DNA of 10,330 nucleotides from Burkholderiaceae bacterium (GTDB taxonomy: Bacteria > Pseudomonadota > Gammaproteobacteria > Burkholderiales > Burkholderiaceae). This document shows, piece after piece, positions 6,562-10,330 of the stretch. How positions within the stretch are numbered: position 1 is the stretch's first letter; each line of letters starts with the position of its first letter. The notes beneath the pieces were generated by a model, which did not search any database, was not told the origin of the DNA, and worked only from the letters and a program-made list of their open reading frames with translations. The DNA lies in NCBI GenBank assembly GCA_023253905.1, contig JALREG010000082.1, forward strand, positions 1-10,330, given 5' to 3'. Both the position numbers and the translations under genes were made by a program.

Positions 6562-7722
6562 TCAGCGGTGCACATCAAAGAGCGCAGCGCCCTTCTTGAG
6601 GACACTTTTCGCGATGACGCCTCGGTGAATCTCGCTGGTGCCATCGAAGATGCGGTAGATACGTGAGTCGCGGTAATAGCGCTCGATCGGAAGCTCCTTG
6701 CAAAAGCCCATGCCACCAAACACCTGCACTGCGCGGTCTACCACCCGCCCCAGCATTTCGGAGGCGTGAACCTTGACCATGGCGATCTGCTCGCGGGCAT
6801 CGAGCCCCTGGTCGAGCATCCAGGCCGCCTGATAGACCATCCAGCGCGCTGCGTTGATCTCGATCACCGTGTCGGCAATCATCTGCTGAATCATCTGGAA
6901 GTCACCCAGCTTGGTGTTGAACTGCTTTCTTTCGCAAGCCCAGTTCACCATCATTTCGCAGACATGGCTTGCCTTGCCCACGGCGCGCGCGCCCACCTGA
7001 GCAAGGCGCACCACATTGAGTGCGCTCATTGCGAGCTTGAACCCCTGTCCCACGTCACCCAGGAGCGCGACGTCTTCAAGCTGAACATTGTCGAAGAACA
7101 GCTCCAGATGGGGCGTGCCGCGCAGGCCCATCATCTTCTGATCCTTGCCCAGGGTAAAACCGGGTAAGCCCTTATCCACCATGAACATGGAGATCTCTTT
7201 CTCGCCGGTTTTGGCCGACACGAGAAAGAAATCACTCCATTCGCCATCGCTGATGAAGTGCTTGCCGCCATTCAGGATCCACCCGCGCTCGTTTCTCACA
7301 GCATGGGTTTTGATTCCGGCAGCATCCGAGCCCGCACCCGGTTCGGTGATGGCGATGGAGCAGGTGCGTGCCCCCACCACGGTGGGTTTGAGCCAACGCT
7401 CGATCTGCTCTCCCTTGCAGTGAAGCAGCGGTTCGTAGACGTTACCGAACGCTCGGCGAATGAGAATGTCGCTGGTGTGCCCGAACTGCTCTTCACACAG
7501 AATTCGATCGAGGTGAGATAGGCCGCCACCACCGAATTCCGTTGGCATGTTCATGCCAAAAAGTCCAAGCGATCGGGCACGTTCAAAAAGTACGCGCGCT
7601 TGGTCGGGGTGAAGAAACCCCGTTGCGTCGACTTCATCTTCCAGTGGCGCACACTCTTCGGCGATGAAGCGGCGCACCGTCTCAATCAGCATCTTCTGTT
7701 CGTTACTGAGGGAAAAATTCAT
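6562..7722 (-). CDS. Acyl-CoA dehydrogenase (FAD, alpha-beta-unsaturation) with Asp at the catalytic position
   Basis: A 386-residue protein of normal acyl-CoA dehydrogenase length. Both family signatures are present: AITEPGAGSDAAGIKT (124-139), contacting flavin and substrate, and VFGGMGF with PIERYYRDSRIYRI (334-358) near the C-terminus. The enzyme would take a hydride and proton from an acyl-CoA, passing electrons to ETF. The usual catalytic Glu of the medium-chain type (YEGT) is here Asp360, in IFDGTSEIHR. The alternative Glu of the isovaleryl type would align with Val238 in NVVRLAQVG, so it is absent too. Asp360 is thus the best candidate base. Sixteen bases separate it from Bug protein 2, mostly a perfect 12-bp palindrome; no Shine-Dalgarno is evident. 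It is followed 14 bases on by the CoA-transferase, its likely functional partner. Confidence 0.93.
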   Translation of the reverse strand: MNFSLSNEQKMLIETVRRFIAEECAPLEDEVDATGFLHPDQARVLFERARSLGLFGMNMPTEFGGGGLSHLDRILCEEQFGHTSDILIRRAFGNVYEPLLHCKGEQIERWLKPTVVGARTCSIAITEPGAGSDAAGIKTHAVRNERGWILNGGKHFISDGEWSDFFLVSAKTGEKEISMFMVDKGLPGFTLGKDQKMMGLRGTPHLELFFDNVQLEDVALLGDVGQGFKLAMSALNVVRLAQVGARAVGKASHVCEMMVNWACERKQFNTKLGDFQMIQQMIADTVIEINAARWMVYQAAWMLDQGLDAREQIAMVKVHASEMLGRVVDRAVQVFGGMGFCKELPIERYYRDSRIYRIFDGTSEIHRGVIAKSVLKKGAALFDVHR

Positions 7723-7734
7723 GACGGTACCGTC
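7723..7734. repeat. Perfect 12-bp palindrome filling the Bug2/acyl-CoA dehydrogenase junction
   Basis: GACGGTACCGTC is its own reverse complement and directly abuts the acyl-CoA dehydrogenase ATG. It takes up 12 of the 16 intergenic bases. It displaces a normal Shine-Dalgarno. It could be a protein-binding site, a weak RNA structure or chance. Confidence 0.6.
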
Positions 7735-7738
7735 TCAA

Positions 7739-8737
7739 TCAAGGTGCCTGGATGTTTGCGCCCTTGATGAGCTTGTCATACATCTCGAGCTCACGTCGGA
7801 TCAGTGCTGAAAATTCGGCCGGCGTGTTACCCACCAGTTCGTTGCCGCCCTGAACCGCGATCTTTTGAATGACCTCTTCGCTTCGAATAGCCTTCACCAC
7901 CTCCTGGTGGAGCCGGGAGATGATGGCTGGATCGGTTCCGGCGGGTGCAAACAAGCCTACGAACTGCGTGACCTCAAATCCTTTGAAGCCAAGCTCCTGC
8001 ATGGTTGGAATCTTGGGTAGGGACCCTGCACGCTTTGCACCGGAAACGGCGAATGCACGGAGCTGCCCTGCTTCGATCAGGGGTGTCGCGGTGATGACCG
8101 TGTCATAGGTGAAAGCCAGATGGCCGCCCAGCAGATCCGCGAGCGCGGGAGCGCTGCCCTTGTAGGGAACATGGGTGAGCCGAGTGTTGCTCATCATCGC
8201 GAGAAGCTCGCCCGCGAGATGCCCGCCCCCGCCGATGCCGGTGGAGCCGTAGCTGAGTGATCCGGGTTTGGCTTTGGCCTGTGCGATCAGATCGTCGAGC
8301 GACTTGATCGGCGAAGCCGCCTGCGTGACGAGGACATACTGAAACGTGAGGATCTGGCTGATCGGGGAGAGGTCTTTCTGCGGGTCGTAGGCAACCTTTT
8401 TCAGGAGCACCGGATTAATTACGATCGGGCCGCTCGCTGCAGCCAGCAGCGTATAACCATCAGGTTGAGCCTTCGCGACCCCCTCGGTGCCGATGCCGCC
8501 ATTCGCGCCGCCACGGTTTTCGATCACGAACGGGGTGTTCATGCTCTCGGACATCCGCCGGGCAACCAGCCGAGCGGTGATGTCGGCATTGCCGCCGGCA
8601 GGGTAGGGCACCACCACACGAATCGGCTTGGACGGATACGCCTGCGACCGGGCGTCTTCGGCGAGGCCCAGGCCGAGCGCGAACATCGCGGCGCCTAGCA
8701 GGAAGCCAGTGGTCTTGGAGGGGAGGGCTTGAGTCAT
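7739..8737 (-). CDS. Bug family periplasmic solute-binding protein 2
   Basis: A 332-residue exported binding protein of the tripartite tricarboxylate transporter family. The signal peptide runs from MTQALPSKTT through a hydrophobic core GFLLGAAMFALGLGL, with a probable cut after SQA (about residue 33) before YPSKPIR. Family blocks are VVVPYPAGGNAD, VIENRGGANGGIG (about 71-83) and HVPYKGS (189-195). A further in-frame ATG at 8797 would add 20 residues and overlap the Ldh-family gene by 29 bases, but would bury the signal peptide, so ATG 8737 is preferred. It lies 31 bases after the Ldh-family stop and 16 before the acyl-CoA dehydrogenase, so it is co-transcribed with them. No TctA/TctB genes are present. 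Its binding loops differ from those of Bug protein 1 (PYPAGGNAD against PFGPGGVSD), suggesting a different ligand. The family call is certain; the ligand is not known. Confidence 0.93.
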   Translation of the reverse strand: MTQALPSKTTGFLLGAAMFALGLGLAEDARSQAYPSKPIRVVVPYPAGGNADITARLVARRMSESMNTPFVIENRGGANGGIGTEGVAKAQPDGYTLLAAASGPIVINPVLLKKVAYDPQKDLSPISQILTFQYVLVTQAASPIKSLDDLIAQAKAKPGSLSYGSTGIGGGGHLAGELLAMMSNTRLTHVPYKGSAPALADLLGGHLAFTYDTVITATPLIEAGQLRAFAVSGAKRAGSLPKIPTMQELGFKGFEVTQFVGLFAPAGTDPAIISRLHQEVVKAIRSEEVIQKIAVQGGNELVGNTPAEFSALIRRELEMYDKLIKGANIQAP

Positions 8738-8768
8738 GGGGAATTTTCCGAACGGTTTTCTTGGGAAA

Positions 8769-9845
8769 CTACTTTGGTGGGGCGAGGCGAGCGGCATGGG
8801 CCTGCATCAGTTCGATGACGTCGCGCGGCATGCGCAGCCCGTCTCGCCGTTGCGCGGCCATCTTGCCCAACTCGATCTCGCCGGGGACGATGACAGGCGC
8901 TTCGACCCGCGCGGGCGGGCTGTCGTGAAGGATCTGTGCAAAGTCACGCATGCGCTCGGCAAGCCATGACGTCGATCCCAGACGCGTGGTGTCGATGAGG
9001 ATAAAAAAGTGGCCGAGGTTCTGGGGTTCATCGGGAGAATCGACCCAGGACTTCACACGGGTCAGATAGGCAGCATTGGAGAACAATCCTGCCAGCATAT
9101 CCACCATCAGCGCCAGGCCGTAACCCTTGTGCCCGCCTATCGGCAATAAAAACCCATCGAGTGCGGCTCTCGGGTCGGTCGTCGGAAGTCCGCCCGCGTC
9201 GGTGGCCCAGGTCTCGGGTATGGCTTCACCACGCTTCTCAGCGCTGCGGATCTTAGCGCGCGCCACCACGCTCATCGCCATATCAAGCAGGAAGGGCTGG
9301 CCGCCCGGATTCGGCGCGCCAAAGCCAAGCGGGCTGTTGCCCAGGCGCGCGTCGGTTCCACCCCAGGGGGCGATGGTTGTGGTGGCGTTACTGCCGATGA
9401 TCGAGGCGAACCCTGCCTCGGCTGCGATCAGTGAGTAGGGCGAGATCGGGCCGAAATGGTTGCTGCTGCGGGCCAGGGCCATCGCCATCCCGTTTTCTCG
9501 GGCTGCACGCATCGCTTCGCGCAGAGCGTGCATGCCCACCAGCGGACCGACTCCGTTGTCACCATCAACGGCGATCAGCGAGGGAGCGAGACGCTCGGCC
9601 TGAATCTCGGGGCGTGCGCGGATGCCTCCGCTCAGAAGGCGCTCCCCGTACGACTCGACCCGGCTGAAGCCATGTGTGGCGAGACCGAACAGATCGGCAA
9701 GAAGAAGGATGGTGCAGACGTCCTGGGCATCGGCCTCAGTCAGACCCAGACCCATGAACGCTTGAATACCAAGCGTGCGCAGATCGCCTTCGGTGATGTG
9801 AAGCGTGTTGGGGGACGGGCGAGGGGAATCGACCGAGGTAGTCAT
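8769..9845 (-). CDS. Ldh-family (malate/L-lactate dehydrogenase type 2) NAD(P)H oxidoreductase
   Basis: A 358-residue cytosolic enzyme of the Rossmann-unrelated Ldh_2 family, which includes sulfolactate, ureidoglycolate and 2,3-diketogulonate enzymes and delta1-piperideine-2-carboxylate reductase (DpkA). Family motifs are present: ATHGFSRV (His58), SSNHFGPISPY (catalytic His130), GNSPLGFGAP (168-177), LLDMAMSVVARAKI (186-199), TTDPRAAL and IGGHKGYGLALMVDML (236-251). Length is typical (330-360). It would interconvert a 2-hydroxy (or cyclic imino/2-amino) acid and its oxo form with NAD(P). AAGGA (9853-9857) lies seven bases before the ATG. It follows a D-amino-acid dehydrogenase after 126 bp and heads the block with Bug protein 2 and the acyl-CoA enzymes. 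A DpkA-like role would fit beside a DadA-like enzyme but cannot be told from sequence alone. Confidence 0.92.
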   Translation of the reverse strand: MTTSVDSPRPSPNTLHITEGDLRTLGIQAFMGLGLTEADAQDVCTILLLADLFGLATHGFSRVESYGERLLSGGIRARPEIQAERLAPSLIAVDGDNGVGPLVGMHALREAMRAARENGMAMALARSSNHFGPISPYSLIAAEAGFASIIGSNATTTIAPWGGTDARLGNSPLGFGAPNPGGQPFLLDMAMSVVARAKIRSAEKRGEAIPETWATDAGGLPTTDPRAALDGFLLPIGGHKGYGLALMVDMLAGLFSNAAYLTRVKSWVDSPDEPQNLGHFFILIDTTRLGSTSWLAERMRDFAQILHDSPPARVEAPVIVPGEIELGKMAAQRRDGLRMPRDVIELMQAHAARLAPPK

Positions 9846-9852
9846 TCAGGAG

Positions 9853-9857
9853 TCCTT
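9853..9857 (-). promoter_or_regulatory. Ribosome binding site for the Ldh-family gene
   Basis: AAGGA on the minus strand lies seven bases before ATG 9845, the best Shine-Dalgarno in this gene block. This suits the first gene of a translated unit. Confidence 0.55.
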
Positions 9858-9914
9858 GAAAGCCTGGCGCGTATTTTGCCAGTGCCAGCCAAGGGTGCGG
9901 AGCACATGGTTTAT

Positions 9915-9945
9915 TGCGGCGCGACTACCTTCGTATCGCGCCGCA
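9915..9945 (-). repeat. Stem-loop B between dadA-like and Ldh-family genes (10-bp arms, 11-base loop)
   Basis: TGCGGCGCGA (9915-9924) and TCGCGCCGCA (9936-9945) are perfectly complementary around an 11-base loop. Seven bases of its right arm (9939-9945) are also part of stem-loop A, so the two cannot form together. On the minus strand it is followed by ATAAACC, not a T-run. Confidence 0.6.
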
Positions 9946-9968
9946 TCGCCCGCGCAGGCGATGCGGCG
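9939..9968 (-). terminator. Stem-loop A, strong hairpin right after the dadA-like stop (terminator or mRNA stabiliser)
   Basis: CGCCGCATCGCC (9939-9950) and GGCGATGCGGCG (9957-9968) form a perfect 12-bp stem with a six-base loop, beginning three bases after the stop codon of the dadA-like gene. Strength and position suggest a transcript 3' end. The expected T-run after the stem is missing, so it may instead stabilise the mRNA, or terminate weakly. It competes with stem-loop B. Confidence 0.5.
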
Positions 9969-9971
9969 GGG

Positions 9972-10330
9972 TCAGGCAGTCGCCATGTCGCCAATGCCCG
10001 GCGCGCGGCGCTCGAGACCCACGAACGCGAAGTCGACCTCGGGCTGCATTCCGCTCACAATGTGAGCAATGCTCTTGCCTGAGCCGCAGGCGTGGGTCCA
10101 GCCAAGTGTCCCGTGGCCGGTGTTGAGAAAGAGCTTGCCCACTTTTGATCGGCCGATGATCGGTACGTTGCTTGGCGTGGCGGGTCGGAGCCCGGTCCAG
10201 AACTGGGCGCGTTCGCTGTCACCGGCGCCCGGGAAAAGCTCCTCTACCCTGCGAACAATCGCTTCGCAGCGAACACGGTTCAGATCGCGGTCGTAGCCGT
10301 TCAGTTCGGCCGTTCCGGCAATTCGCAGGC
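9972..10330 (-). CDS. dadA: D-amino-acid dehydrogenase (DadA-like FAD flavoprotein), C-terminal 119 codons, cut by window edge
   Basis: The visible 118 residues form the C-terminal part of a DAO-family FAD enzyme; the N-terminal Rossmann FAD-binding half lies past the right edge. The segment FWTGLRPATPSNVPIIGR, then LFLNTGHGTLGWTHACGSGK, closely follows E. coli DadA (WTGLRPMTP, LFLNTGHGTLGWTMACGSG). DadA oxidatively deaminates D-amino acids to 2-oxo acids and ammonia at the inner face of the membrane, feeding the respiratory chain. LNGYDRDLNRVRCEAIVRRV precedes this and also matches the family. The gene ends with TGA at 9972, three bases before a strong stem-loop. A DadA paralogue rather than the housekeeping alanine enzyme is likely, since no alanine racemase gene follows and the neighbours are catabolic. 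Sequence family is firm; substrate is open. Confidence 0.88.
   Translation of the reverse strand, partial: LRIAGTAELNGYDRDLNRVRCEAIVRRVEELFPGAGDSERAQFWTGLRPATPSNVPIIGRSKVGKLFLNTGHGTLGWTHACGSGKSIAHIVSGMQPEVDFAFVGLERRAPGIGDMATA

Noticed and set aside
5531..6628. A 365-codon open frame on the plus strand opposite the CoA-transferase
   Set aside because: It mirrors the minus-strand gene in GC-rich DNA, has no recognisable domain or ribosome binding site, and the minus-strand frame is a clear CoA-transferase with all motifs.
8738..8768. Imperfect palindrome GGAAAATTCC in the gap before Bug protein 2
   Set aside because: Arms are only four bases with an AA centre, well within chance for this length.
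8738..8797. A 20-residue N-terminal extension of Bug protein 2 from ATG 8797
   Set aside because: It would overlap the Ldh-family gene and put a long polar stretch before the signal peptide; ATG 8737 gives a standard export signal.
9871..9892. LysR-like dyad or sigma54-like GG/GC element (TTGCCAGTGCCAGCCAA) before the Ldh-family gene
   Set aside because: The dyad has many mismatches, and the GG to GC spacing is one base short of the sigma54 rule, so neither is supported.
9456..10082. A 208-codon plus-strand open frame across the Ldh-family start and the dadA-like end
   Set aside because: It crosses two well-supported minus-strand genes and the hairpin gap, and shows no protein family features.

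Overview
The window (GC-rich, roughly 60% by eye) looks like a catabolic accessory region of a betaproteobacterium, most likely Burkholderiales. The best clue is two periplasmic Bug-type (tripartite tricarboxylate transporter family) solute-binding proteins with no TctA or TctB membrane genes beside them, an arrangement typical of Bordetella, Cupriavidus and their relatives. All ten protein genes lie on the minus strand, so transcription runs from the high-coordinate end to position 1. No RNA genes, insertion sequences, CRISPR arrays or phage genes were seen.

Layout in transcription order: the C-terminal part of a D-amino-acid dehydrogenase (dadA-like, 10330-9972); a 126-bp gap with two overlapping, mutually exclusive stem-loops; then a tight block made of an Ldh-family NAD(P)H oxidoreductase (9845-8769), Bug protein 2 (8737-7739), an acyl-CoA dehydrogenase (7722-6562) and a fused two-domain CoA-transferase (6547-4973). 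A 166-bp gap with several inverted repeats separates this from a second tight block: Bug protein 1 (4806-3829), a metal-dependent amidohydrolase of the ATZ/TRZ-deaminase type (3813-2374) and an amidase-signature hydrolase (2361-952). Two separately promoted genes follow: a flavin-binding PNPOx-like protein (836-228), with a perfect TATAAT upstream, and the first 41 codons of a [2Fe-2S] small subunit of a molybdenum hydroxylase (124-1), with a good sigma70-type promoter.

The eight genes from dadA to the amidase read as a pathway for a small nitrogen-containing acid or amide. Binding proteins capture the substrate, the amidohydrolase and amidase cleave C-N bonds, the CoA-transferase activates the resulting acid, the acyl-CoA dehydrogenase desaturates it, and the DadA-like and Ldh-like enzymes handle amino- or hydroxy/oxo-acid redox steps. 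The adjacent molybdenum hydroxylase subunit would suit ring hydroxylation of an N-heterocycle or oxidation of an aldehyde. The substrate cannot be read from the sequence, and the pathway is inference from gene content. Two active-site substitutions stand out: Asp for the usual catalytic Glu in the acyl-CoA dehydrogenase, and Gln for the usual Glu in the His-x-x-Glu motif of the amidohydrolase.
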